The position numbers were made by a program, and so were the translations under genes. Below the pieces are notes generated by a model that saw only the letters and a list, made by a program, of their open reading frames with translations, was not told the DNA's origin and searched no databases. Of a stretch of 23,628 nucleotides of DNA, positions 1 through 7,108 are shown piece after piece; position 1 is the stretch's first letter; each line of letters starts with the position of its first letter. The stretch is taken from contig MGXW01000097.1 of NCBI GenBank assembly GCA_001801495.1, positions 1 through 23,628 on the forward strand. Direction: 5' to 3'. Source of the DNA: Gammaproteobacteria bacterium RIFCSPHIGHO2_12_FULL_37_34 (GTDB taxonomy: Bacteria > Pseudomonadota > Gammaproteobacteria > DSM-16500).

Positions 1-1
1 A

Positions 2-289
2 TCAAATTGCCCGGTAACTAGCCAACCGGATTGGGGTAGCCTACTCATCACTTACACAGGAAGGAAAATACAACACGAAGGATTATTAAAATATATTATC
101 TCCTTTCGCAATCATCATGAATTTCATGAACAATGTGTTGAGCGTATATTTATGGATATAATGCATAACTGTTCTCCGCAAAAATTGTTAGTATACGCAC
201 GTTATACACGACGTGGCGGATTAGACATTAATCCTTATCGCGCCAACTATGATGCAGTAGTTGAAAATGTAAGATTGTGGCGACAGTAA
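2..289 (+). CDS. queF: NADPH-dependent 7-cyano-7-deazaguanine reductase, 3' part
   Basis: This is the last 95 codons of QueF, which reduces preQ0 to preQ1 with NADPH in queuosine tRNA-modification synthesis in the cytosol. The 5' part lies outside the window. The fragment opens just before the catalytic cysteine (SNCPVTSQPDWGS; Cys at fragment residue 3, the conserved Asp in QPDWGS). It contains the substrate-binding His/Glu segment SFRNHHEFHEQCVERIF and the QueF-type ending YARYTRRGGLDINPYR. The match to the C-terminal half of the long (about 280-residue, YqcD/E. coli type) form is close to line-for-line. The reading frame is open to the window edge and closes with TAA, 7 bp before the stop of the opposing gene. 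Identification is secure; start and full length cannot be seen. Confidence 0.93.
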   Translation, partial: SNCPVTSQPDWGSLLITYTGRKIQHEGLLKYIISFRNHHEFHEQCVERIFMDIMHNCSPQKLLVYARYTRRGGLDINPYRANYDAVVENVRLWRQ

Positions 290-296
290 ATTTTGG

Positions 297-737
297 TTAT
301 GTAACAGTTTCCCATACGCAATTGGTGAGGGGTGATTCTGTTGTTATATTTGTTGCGCAAGTAGCCCTACACGTATACCCAACAAAATACGAACAGTAGA
401 GCAAACTACAATAATGACCCTGTATGAAGGGACCACCACTCGTTCTAACCCCTACCCATACATACGGTGAAATGCAGTTGATAGTACCGGGTTCGGAACA
501 CCAATAATCACCTGACTCAATTGTTGTAGTATATTTCGCTCCTTTTACTGCGTCAGATGGGCCATAACAAACCAACCGCTTAGAGACTGGGGTTACGCTA
601 GTAGCACTATAAATATTAGTAGCATCAGATGTAGCATACCCAGGTAACTCAGCTAAACAAAAAACCATTACCCCTATCATTATCTTTAAGATAAAAAATC
701 CCATTTTTCTTAAAAAAATAATAAAGGGATCACACAT
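297..737 (-). CDS. small cysteine-rich exported protein, unknown function
   Basis: I do not recognise the family. The 146-residue product has a basic and then hydrophobic N-terminus (FLRKMGFFILKIMIGVMVFCLAELPGYA). This reads as a Sec signal peptide with cleavage after the ALA-like GYA at about residue 35. The remaining roughly 110 residues hold eight cysteines, an even number that would suit disulfides in the periplasm or outside the cell, and many Thr/Ser/Gly/Tyr residues. A GAGG sequence 8 nt upstream supports the start at 737; a shorter start at Met12 would leave a more typical signal peptide but has a poorer ribosome site. It converges on queF and is divergent from ubiE. It could be a secreted adhesin-like or host-facing protein, but nothing in the sequence shows that. 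Confidence 0.6.
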   Translation of the reverse strand: MCDPFIIFLRKMGFFILKIMIGVMVFCLAELPGYATSDATNIYSATSVTPVSKRLVCYGPSDAVKGAKYTTTIESGDYWCSEPGTINCISPYVWVGVRTSGGPFIQGHYCSLLYCSYFVGYTCRATCATNITTESPLTNCVWETVT

Positions 738-858
738 CCTTCATGCCTCGTTTTATCTTGTATTCTATATTTTGAATGTGATACATATTATTTATCCTGC
801 TTTTGTAATAATATAACCAATCATTACCATCATACGTGCTCCATAATGGATGATCAAT

Positions 859-1614
859 ATGCTTAACGATCTCAATAACATGACTCACTTTGGTTACCAA
901 ACCGTGCCGAAAAAAGACAAATCTAACTTGGTGGCGGCAGTATTTCATTCCGTTGCACCTAAATATGATCTAATGAATGATTTCCTATCATTCGGTGCTC
1001 ATCGCCTTTGGAAAAGAAGAGTCATTCTTGAGGCTAATTTACGCCCAGGGCAACTAGTGCTTGATGTCGCAGCAGGCACGGGTGATCTTGCTAAATTAAG
1101 TGCGCAAGCAGTTGGTAAAACGGGCACAGTCATCCTGACAGATATGAATGAGACTATGCTAACTATTGGTCGCGATAAACTGACCGATTTGGGTTTATTA
1201 GGCAATATAGAATATGTCCAGGCTGATGCTGAACAATTACCCTTTCAAGATCATTATTTTGATTGCATTACACTTGCTTTTGGTTTGCGCAATATAACCA
1301 ATAAAACAGCAGCTTTGCTTTCTTTACAACGTGTATTAAAACCAGGTGGCAAACTACTCATTCTTGAATTTTCTCATCCACAACGTGCCATCCTTAAACA
1401 ACTATATGATTTATATTCCTTCCGCGTTATTCCTACAATTGGTGAATTAGTAACTTGCGATCGCAACAGCTATCAATATCTCGTTGAATCCATACGCATG
1501 CACCCTAATCAAGAAACATTAAAAACCATGTTGATCGCTGCTGGTTTTGAAGAGGTGGACTATACTAATTTAAGTGGCGGAATAGTAGCTTTACATGTAG
1601 GAAGAAAATATTAA
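859..1614 (+). CDS. ubiE: ubiquinone/menaquinone biosynthesis C-methyltransferase UbiE
   Basis: UbiE is the SAM-dependent C-methyltransferase of ubiquinone (and, where present, menaquinone) synthesis, acting with the membrane-associated Ubi complex. The sequence follows E. coli UbiE throughout: THFGYQTVP at the N-terminus, then VFHSVAPKYDLMNDFLSFGAHRLWKR, the SAM-binding motif LDVAAGTGDL, the FGLRN motif, the VLKPGGKLLILEF strand-turn, and the ending GGIVALHVG. I placed the start at 859: a GGA lies 8 nt upstream and the eight residues before THFG equal the E. coli spacing. An in-frame ATG at 850 would add three residues and has no visible ribosome site. It is first in a ubiE-ubiJ-ubiB operon (22-bp gap to the next gene), the usual gammaproteobacterial order. 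Confidence 0.96.
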   Translation: MLNDLNNMTHFGYQTVPKKDKSNLVAAVFHSVAPKYDLMNDFLSFGAHRLWKRRVILEANLRPGQLVLDVAAGTGDLAKLSAQAVGKTGTVILTDMNETMLTIGRDKLTDLGLLGNIEYVQADAEQLPFQDHYFDCITLAFGLRNITNKTAALLSLQRVLKPGGKLLILEFSHPQRAILKQLYDLYSFRVIPTIGELVTCDRNSYQYLVESIRMHPNQETLKTMLIAAGFEEVDYTNLSGGIVALHVGRKY

Positions 1615-1636
1615 CTGATAGTCATACCCTTTACTC

Positions 1637-2245
1637 ATGAATAAATTATTTTTATCCTTACTAACTAAAGCAATGAACACTTATCTCCGCTTCGATCCGG
1701 AATCAACATTACGTTTGCAAAAACTACAAGGCAATGTCATCGCTTTTGAGTTGCTGCCTTTTCATTTTACTTTTCAATGTTTATTTAATGAAAATGGTAT
1801 GGTTATCGTTTCAGATTGTTCGCATCTTGCTAAAACTACAATACGCGGCACCCCCTTACACATGCTAGGCTTTGCTTTAGCAAGCGATCAACGGCAACAG
1901 TTTTTTGCTGAAGATATAATGATTGAAGGCGATGCGGAATTAGGGCAACAAGTGATAGCCTTATTTGATGAATTAGACATCGATTGGGAAGAATATGCTT
2001 CCAAAATAATTGGTGACATTCCTGCTTACCATATCAATCGACACTTACATCAAATGAGCAGATGGATAAACAAGACTAAAACTACATTCGCCCAATATGT
2101 AAATGAATACCTACATGAAGAAAAAACCTGGTTTCCTACGCATGAAGCATTACAAGATCTTTTCAGAGACATTGATACTTTACGTATGGATGTTGATAGA
2201 ATAGAAGCCAGAGTAACCACTTTATTGCGAGAGGAAACAGAGTGA
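1637..2245 (+). CDS. ubiJ: ubiquinone biosynthesis accessory factor UbiJ (SCP2-like)
   Basis: UbiJ is a lipid-binding accessory protein that helps the Ubi enzyme complex handle its hydrophobic intermediates. The 202-residue length suits the family. The N-terminal 110 or so residues have the SCP2-like pattern: a strand-rich stretch, then TIRGTPLHMLGFAL, then the FAEDIMIEGDAELGQQVIALFDELDIDWEE motif typical of UbiJ. The C-terminus (about residues 170-200, ending RIEARVTTLLREE) is a predicted amphipathic helix or coiled coil, also usual for UbiJ. Position between ubiE and ubiB, with a 4-bp GTGA overlap into ubiB, supports the call and suggests translational coupling. Confidence 0.9.
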   Translation: MNKLFLSLLTKAMNTYLRFDPESTLRLQKLQGNVIAFELLPFHFTFQCLFNENGMVIVSDCSHLAKTTIRGTPLHMLGFALASDQRQQFFAEDIMIEGDAELGQQVIALFDELDIDWEEYASKIIGDIPAYHINRHLHQMSRWINKTKTTFAQYVNEYLHEEKTWFPTHEALQDLFRDIDTLRMDVDRIEARVTTLLREETE

Positions 2246-3810
2246 AATTTTTTTCACAATTATTTCGCATGATACGAATTAATTTTATCTTAGCACGGTA
2301 TAACATCGATGAAATTGTATTAGGATCACATCGGTTTTATCCCATACGATTTATTATTTACTTCAATCCATTCTATTGGACCACTGGAAAAAATCTCGAG
2401 AGAGGAGAGCGCCTACGTCTTGCTATTGAAAAATTAGGGCCAATTTTTGTGAAAGCTGGGCAAATCATGTCTACTCGTCGTGATCTCATTCCAGATGATA
2501 TTGCAATGGAACTCGCCAAACTGCAGGATCGTGTTCCTCCTTTCCCAGGCTTATTAGCAAAAGAAATTATTGAGCAAGCATTACATTCTAAAACCGAAGA
2601 AATTTTTTCTACCTTTGATACAACTGCGCTTGCCTCTGCTTCTATTGCCCAGGTGCATGCTGCAACTTTAATGAATGGGGAGCAAGTGGTTGTTAAAGTG
2701 TTGCGCCCTCATATTAAAAAAATGATTGATCGTGATATTAATTTGCTCATGACTTTTGCAAAAATTACAGAACGATATTCTTCAAACGCTCGATATTTTA
2801 AACCCAAACAAATTATCCATGAAATTGCACAAACACTTTACGACGAATTAGATCTCATGCGTGAAGGGGCAAATGCTTCACAATTACGGCGTCATTTTGC
2901 CAATTCTAACTTGCTTTATATTCCTAAAATATATTGGAATTATTGTCGAACCAATATTCTTATTCTCGAACGCATTTACGGCATTCCAATTCATGATATC
3001 GATAAATTAAAACAAGCTGGCGTGAATATGAAAAAACTTGCCGCACGTGGTATTGAAATTTTCTTTACCCAAATATTTCGTGATAGTTTTTTCCATGCTG
3101 ATCTACATCCGGGTAATATTTTTGTATCCGATAAGGATCCGGAAAATCCTACCTATATTAGTGTAGATTTTGGTATCGTCGGCTCCTTATCTCGTAATGA
3201 TCAACGCTATATTGCTGAAAACATGATTGCATTCTTCAAGCGCGATTATCAACGCGTTGCGGAATTACATATTGCTTGTGGTTGGTTACCGCCTGATACA
3301 CGTATTGATCAATTTGAAGGCGCGATTCGCGCTGTATCTGAGCCTATTTTCGAACAATCCTTACGTGATATATCCTTTGGTCAATTGCTGCTTCGCCTAT
3401 TTCAAGTGGCGCGACGATTCCACATCAATATTCAACCACAACTTGTCTTATTACAAAAAACATTATTAGGAATAGAAGCGCTATGCAGACAACTTGCTCC
3501 TGATTTAGACATTTGGTCTACCGCCGCACCTCATATTGAAAAATGGTTAAAAAAACAAGTAGGCGTCCAATCTTTTTTTAGACGTATCTATGATAACCTG
3601 CCTCTTTGGTCAGAACAATTACCAGCCCTTCCTTCGTTAGTTTATGAAGTATTGAGAGAAACCAAATTACAGCAAGAAAAATCACGTTTCATGACTAATC
3701 TATCTAATAATAATCCTATGAATCACGAAAAAAAGATAAAATTAAAATATTTTTTAGCTGGAATAGGCATAACATTATTCATCGCAGGATTATTGCTTGT
3801 TCTGTATTAA
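2242..3810 (+). CDS. ubiB: UbiB, atypical ABC1/ADCK-family kinase for ubiquinone synthesis
   Basis: UbiB is the membrane-anchored kinase-like ATPase needed for ubiquinone biosynthesis. The ABC1 family marks are present: KAGQ (residues 71-74) in place of a normal N-lobe loop, the Ala-rich ASASIAQVH (131-139) replacing the Gly-rich loop, the VVVKVLRP lysine (K152), FHADLHPGN (284-292) as catalytic loop and VDFG (308-311) as metal-binding motif. The last 25 residues form a hydrophobic anchor. At 522 residues it is close to the E. coli length of 546. The start is GTG at 2242, overlapping the ubiJ stop (GTGA). In many gammaproteobacteria tatA follows ubiB; here a toxin-antitoxin pair does instead. 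Confidence 0.96.
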   Translation: MKFFSQLFRMIRINFILARYNIDEIVLGSHRFYPIRFIIYFNPFYWTTGKNLERGERLRLAIEKLGPIFVKAGQIMSTRRDLIPDDIAMELAKLQDRVPPFPGLLAKEIIEQALHSKTEEIFSTFDTTALASASIAQVHAATLMNGEQVVVKVLRPHIKKMIDRDINLLMTFAKITERYSSNARYFKPKQIIHEIAQTLYDELDLMREGANASQLRRHFANSNLLYIPKIYWNYCRTNILILERIYGIPIHDIDKLKQAGVNMKKLAARGIEIFFTQIFRDSFFHADLHPGNIFVSDKDPENPTYISVDFGIVGSLSRNDQRYIAENMIAFFKRDYQRVAELHIACGWLPPDTRIDQFEGAIRAVSEPIFEQSLRDISFGQLLLRLFQVARRFHINIQPQLVLLQKTLLGIEALCRQLAPDLDIWSTAAPHIEKWLKKQVGVQSFFRRIYDNLPLWSEQLPALPSLVYEVLRETKLQQEKSRFMTNLSNNNPMNHEKKIKLKYFLAGIGITLFIAGLLLVLY

Positions 3811-3874
3811 TGTAAATATTGTTTGGAATGAGAAAAGAAAGTCATTAAAATTTAATAAGATATTAAATATTACA

Positions 3875-3942
3875 ATTCGTTTAATTTCAATTATTTCTAC
3901 TAGTTTCGTTTATTTCGTTTAATATGCTATACTCTTTGTATA
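3875..3942 (+). promoter_or_regulatory. promoter and likely operator of the HTH/PIN toxin-antitoxin pair
   Basis: A good -10 hexamer, TATACT (3928-3933), lies upstream of the antitoxin start. The -35 position 17 bp away is TTCGTT, a weak match. Over the -35 lies a perfect tandem 9-bp repeat, TTTCGTTTA at 3904-3912 and 3913-3921, and a third near copy, ATTCGTTTA, lies at 3875-3883. The sequence TATACTCTTTGTATA (3928-3942) recurs with one change at the second toxin-antitoxin promoter (17646-17660). Repeats overlapping a promoter are typical of self-repression by an antitoxin, which is inferred here. Confidence 0.5.
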
Positions 3943-3963
3943 AGGTAAAAGAGGACCATTAAC

Positions 3964-4428
3964 ATGCAAATTACACTCAACAATAAGGGTATAAGTATCC
4001 CCACAGATAAAGAGATTAGTTTGGCGGGAGAATCTAGTCGTAAACTTTCTGCCTATATTAAATCTACCAACAACCCTGCCTTTCAACTAATTAAAAGGGG
4101 GAAAGGAGGAGATGTCATTTCAATTCCTGCTGATGCACTGCGGCTATTAATTATGATTTTATCTCAAATGGCAAAAGGAAATGCGGTTACATTAATACCT
4201 GTACATGCTGAATTAACCACACAGGAAGCAGCTGATTTATTGAATATATCCAGGCCGTTTTTAGTCAATTTATTAGAAGAAGGAAAAATCCCTTTTCGTA
4301 AGGTAGGGCCAAGAAGACGTGTATTTGCAAAAGATGTCCTGCACTATAAAGAAGAGATTGATAAGAAGCGTCTTGAAATTCTCGAAGAACTAGCAAACGA
4401 AGCCCAAAAGCATAATATGGGATACTAA
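3964..4428 (+). CDS. excisionase-type helix-turn-helix protein, probable antitoxin
   Basis: The 154-residue protein carries a MerR/excisionase-type DNA-binding domain at about residues 83-130: LTTQEAADLLNISRPFLVNLLEEGKIPFRKVGPRRR followed by FAKDVLHY, the standard pattern of the family. The N-terminal 80 residues have no motif I recognise. It is immediately followed, after 3 bp, by a PIN-domain gene. An upstream HTH protein with a downstream PIN protein is a known toxin-antitoxin arrangement, so I read this as the antitoxin and autorepressor, binding through its HTH domain and neutralising the toxin through another part. The ribosome site AGAGGA is 8-9 nt before the ATG. Repeats in the promoter suit an autoregulator. 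The pairing is inference. Confidence 0.75.
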   Translation: MQITLNNKGISIPTDKEISLAGESSRKLSAYIKSTNNPAFQLIKRGKGGDVISIPADALRLLIMILSQMAKGNAVTLIPVHAELTTQEAADLLNISRPFLVNLLEEGKIPFRKVGPRRRVFAKDVLHYKEEIDKKRLEILEELANEAQKHNMGY

Positions 4429-4431
4429 AGA

Positions 4432-5001
4432 ATGACGAATTTTGCAGTATTGTATGATGCATGTGTTCTATATCCTGCGCCATTACGTGATTTACTGATG
4501 AATTTAGCTATAACTGATATGTATCGTGCCAAATGGACGAATGAAATTCATGAAGAATGGATAGCTAGCCTTTTATCTAATAGAAATGATCTTAATCGAG
4601 AATTTCTCGAGAGAACGCGTGATAAAATGAACATGAGTGTACGAGATTGTTTAGTTGAAAATTATCAATATTTAATTCCGACATTAACGTTGCCTGATTC
4701 TAACGATCAGCATATTTTAGCAGCCGCAATTCATTCTAGCTCATCCGTTATTGTTACTTATAATCTCAAAGATTTTCCAAAAAAAAATATTAGTCGATAT
4801 GGTATTGAAGCACAGCATCCAGATGAATTTCTAATGAATTTAATTGGTTTATCATCTGAGACAGTTTGTTTGGCTGTGAATCGACATCGAGCAAGTTTGA
4901 AAAGCCCGCCAAAAACATTAGAAGAATATTTTTCTACGTTAGAAAAGCAATCATTAAGCAATGCGGTTCAAAAATTAAAAGAATTTTCAGATTTATTGTA
5001 A
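4432..5001 (+). CDS. PIN-domain protein, probable VapC-like ribonuclease toxin
   Basis: PIN domains are Mg2+-dependent ribonucleases, and in toxin-antitoxin pairs they cleave tRNA or other RNA. The acidic residues expected are visible: Asp9 in VLYDACVLYP, Glu residues at about 38-42 in the NEIHEEW helix, Asp89 and Asp92 in LTLPDSNDQHILAAAI, and a final polar/acidic position in VIVTYNLKDF (Asp114). The 189-residue length is longer than classic VapC (about 130) and fits the PIN_3-type subgroup; the extra residues are at the C-terminus. It starts 3 bp after the probable antitoxin, so the two should be co-transcribed. Activity and target are unknown. The gene converges on dacB with a 21-bp gap. 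Confidence 0.8.
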   Translation: MTNFAVLYDACVLYPAPLRDLLMNLAITDMYRAKWTNEIHEEWIASLLSNRNDLNREFLERTRDKMNMSVRDCLVENYQYLIPTLTLPDSNDQHILAAAIHSSSSVIVTYNLKDFPKKNISRYGIEAQHPDEFLMNLIGLSSETVCLAVNRHRASLKSPPKTLEEYFSTLEKQSLSNAVQKLKEFSDLL

Positions 5002-5022
5002 TATCATGATCACTTCTTCTGC

Positions 5023-6519
5023 TTAATTAACCTGTATCCGTACATAGCGTGTTAAAACAGTTGTCATTTTATCTTCAAGAACTTTATAGCGCCAACCCAT
5101 GCCTTTACTGCCATTAATCATGATCACAAAAGCAAGCGGCTCTTTATTCTCGCTAACAGTATATCCTGCTAAACTAGCTACGCCAGAAATTGTGCCGGTT
5201 TTTGCTCGCACTTTGCGAGCAATATAACCCATACGATGTTTTAACGTGCCATCGACTCCGGCAATTGGTAATGCAGAAACAAATTCGTAACTTGTTGGAT
5301 AATGATGATAAGCAAAATCTAATACCTGCATCATTTGTGCAGAAGTTGCTAAATTATCTGGCGATAAACCTGAACCATCTAATACACGCATTCCTCGAAT
5401 ATCCACACCCGCACGTTTTGCTAAAATTTGTGAAACCGCAAAACTTCCATTTTCCCAACTGCCTGGTTCACGTGAATATAATTGCCCTAATTTTTTAAAT
5501 AATGCTCCTGCAATTACATTATCCGATTTTTTTAACATGTCATTTACTAATAAACGTAACGGTTTAGAATTATGCGTACCAATTAAAGAAAGATGCGAGC
5601 CAGCAGATTCAAATGTCACACTACCATACACATTCACGGATAAACGATGTAATAAACTCTTAAATAATGCACGATTGTATTCTGGAATATCTGCAATCAC
5701 ATAGCTCACACCCCATGCATATTTTCCACGCGGCATACAACCATCAATAGTAATCATGCTATTCTGATCAGATAATAAACGAACGGAGCAGCTGCGTACT
5801 CGTTTGGCTTTAGTAATGACTGAATTCTTTATTGGGGGATAAAAATATTTAGGTGAAGTGAGCACTTGTGCCGCACGCCCTGAAACTTTAGAGGGTGTCA
5901 CTTGAAACGAAAGACAATTATGATTAATGATACTTGCGCTAATGGGCGCTGCATAACAATAATTGATATCCTTCCACGCCCACCCGGGGCCATAAAAACG
6001 CTGATCATAGGCTGTATTATCAATATAAACATTCCCTGCTATTGCTCGAATTTGCTGTGTTTTTAAGGACAACATTAAATCCACTAAATCGTAGTAAGTT
6101 AAAGAAGGGTCGCCACTCAGTACAATATAAAGATTTCCTTGTAAAATGCCGTTTTTTACAGATTTGGCATCAGTCAATAGTTGCGTTGAAAAACGATAAT
6201 CGGGCCCTAAATAAAGAAGAGCGGCTTCTGCTGTAAAAATTTTTAATGTGCTTGCCGGAATAAGCAGTCGATGAATGTTACGCGCATATAACATATCGCC
6301 ATATTTCATCGATCTGACATAGACGGATATATCTGCGTTAGATAGGTTGGTTTGAATTAATCGATTTAGCTCATTATTTAATTGAGCCATACCATAAATA
6401 GTGGATAAAACAACAGAAGCTGGTTTGGGATAAGAGTGGGGTTTCTTTTTTTTGGCAAGCGCAGAATGATCTATTATCAAGACCATCCCTAGCAGGAATA
6501 ACAAATACGCTAATCTCAT
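5023..6519 (-). CDS. dacB: D-alanyl-D-alanine carboxypeptidase/endopeptidase, PBP4 (DacB) type
   Basis: This periplasmic penicillin-binding protein of peptidase family S13 trims D-Ala from peptidoglycan peptides and/or cuts cross-links. The three active-site motifs are in order: STLK (S90-K93, in IPASTLKIF), SDN (332-334) and KTG (440-442, in RAKTGTISGVASLAGY). Also typical are LDGSGLSPDN and the PIAGVDGTLKHRM segment. A signal peptide covers about residues 1-22 (LAYLLFLLGMVLIIDHSALA), then a basic KKKK stretch. At 498 residues it is in the normal range (E. coli DacB 477). It is transcribed divergently from the next gene across a 50-bp gap. Confidence 0.93.
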   Translation of the reverse strand: MRLAYLLFLLGMVLIIDHSALAKKKKPHSYPKPASVVLSTIYGMAQLNNELNRLIQTNLSNADISVYVRSMKYGDMLYARNIHRLLIPASTLKIFTAEAALLYLGPDYRFSTQLLTDAKSVKNGILQGNLYIVLSGDPSLTYYDLVDLMLSLKTQQIRAIAGNVYIDNTAYDQRFYGPGWAWKDINYCYAAPISASIINHNCLSFQVTPSKVSGRAAQVLTSPKYFYPPIKNSVITKAKRVRSCSVRLLSDQNSMITIDGCMPRGKYAWGVSYVIADIPEYNRALFKSLLHRLSVNVYGSVTFESAGSHLSLIGTHNSKPLRLLVNDMLKKSDNVIAGALFKKLGQLYSREPGSWENGSFAVSQILAKRAGVDIRGMRVLDGSGLSPDNLATSAQMMQVLDFAYHHYPTSYEFVSALPIAGVDGTLKHRMGYIARKVRAKTGTISGVASLAGYTVSENKEPLAFVIMINGSKGMGWRYKVLEDKMTTVLTRYVRIQVN

Positions 6520-6540
6520 TCAATCTCCATCGGTTCATGC

Positions 6541-6561
6541 TATACTATGACTTCTTTGGAG
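6541..6561 (+). promoter_or_regulatory. -10 hexamer and ribosome site for the small-gene pair
   Basis: TATACT at 6541-6546 is a near-consensus -10 element 23 bp before the 6570 start codon, and TTTGGAG at 6555-6561 is a ribosome site with 8-nt spacing. If this is the promoter, the leader is very short. The -35 region (around 6519-6524, TTCAAT) is weak and overlaps the divergent dacB start. Confidence 0.4.
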
Positions 6562-6569
6562 TGTAGCAT

Positions 6570-6767
6570 ATGTTAAATTTCAAAAAAATTCTGGGTCTTA
6601 CTTATTATACAAGCGAACTTGATAAGTTTCTCGGCAATTTTGATGCCACACACCCCAAACTATCTGCCTCACAACAAGTAGAAAAGAAAAAATATGATCA
6701 TATTAGCGATTTACGTGACCATATCAACCCTTCACAACAGAAAGAAACGATATGGGATAAATTTTAG
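6570..6767 (+). CDS. small hypothetical protein, 65 residues
   Basis: I do not recognise a named family. The product begins MLNFKKILGLTYYTSELDKFLGNFDATHPKL and ends RDHINPSQQKETIWDKF. It is hydrophilic, without signal peptide or membrane segment, and looks mostly helical and soluble. A clear ribosome site (TTTGGAG, 8 nt before ATG), a good -10 hexamer and a 9-bp gap to the following small membrane-protein gene support it as real and as the first gene of a two-gene operon. It resembles small conserved hypothetical proteins of Legionella/Coxiella relatives as I remember them, but I cannot check that here. Confidence 0.7.
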   Translation: MLNFKKILGLTYYTSELDKFLGNFDATHPKLSASQQVEKKKYDHISDLRDHINPSQQKETIWDKF

Positions 6768-6776
6768 AGGCACACT

Positions 6777-7010
6777 ATGCAACGACTTGTTAAACAATTA
6801 GTGCCCTTCTTTTTTATAGGTATTGCTATAGTAGCCTTTATTTTTGGTATGATGCTTTTAGCTTATTTATTTTTTTTCGGTACCATCATCGGATTAGTCT
6901 TATTTATCATCACGTGGGTACGAGAAAAATTTTTCCCTCCTAAATCCCTAGCCCCTATAAAAAAACCTTCTGGTCGAGTGATTGATTCTAATGACTGGAA
7001 AAAGATGTAA
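6777..7010 (+). CDS. small inner-membrane protein, 77 residues
   Basis: Residues about 9-48 are almost wholly hydrophobic (FFFIGIAIVAFIFGMMLL, then FFFGTIIGLVLFIITWV) and form one long or, more likely, two closely spaced membrane helices. They are followed by a basic, proline-containing tail, VREKFFPPKSLAPIKKPSGR, ending in VIDSNDWKKM. By the positive-inside rule the tail should be cytoplasmic. The ribosome site GAGG (6767-6770) lies over the stop of the gene before it, so the two are probably translated together. No function can be assigned. A hairpin follows directly after the stop. Confidence 0.7.
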   Translation: MQRLVKQLVPFFFIGIAIVAFIFGMMLLAYLFFFGTIIGLVLFIITWVREKFFPPKSLAPIKKPSGRVIDSNDWKKM

Positions 7011-7011
7011 A

Positions 7012-7040
7012 AGAATAGATGGGATACAACCATCTATTCT
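7012..7040 (+). terminator. perfect 11-bp hairpin after the small-gene pair
   Basis: AGAATAGATGG (7012-7022) and CCATCTATTCT (7030-7040) are exact reverse complements around a 7-nt loop, starting 2 bp after the stop codon of the membrane-protein gene. No T-run follows, so it is not a textbook intrinsic terminator; it may still end or protect the mRNA, or serve as a binding site upstream of the glutamate dehydrogenase gene. Confidence 0.5.
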
Positions 7041-7052
7041 AACCGCGATCGA

Positions 7053-7079
7053 TTGACTATTGACCACATACTGTATAGC
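7053..7079 (+). promoter_or_regulatory. possible promoter of the glutamate dehydrogenase gene
   Basis: TTGACT (7053-7058), a good -35, is followed 15 bp later by TATAGC (7074-7079). A second TTGACC overlaps at 7060-7065. The spacing is short and the -10 imperfect, so this is a candidate only. It sits 29 bp upstream of the start codon. Confidence 0.35.
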
Positions 7080-7108
7080 TTTAAATAAACAATCAACGGA
7101 AACCAAAA

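Noticed and set aside
850..858. Start of ubiE at 850
   Set aside because: No ribosome site; the ATG at 859 has one and gives the same N-terminal spacing as E. coli. The difference is three residues and not certain.
5190..5498. Plus-strand 102-codon open frame within dacB
   Set aside because: It lies antisense to a well-supported penicillin-binding protein and has no recognisable content or ribosome site.
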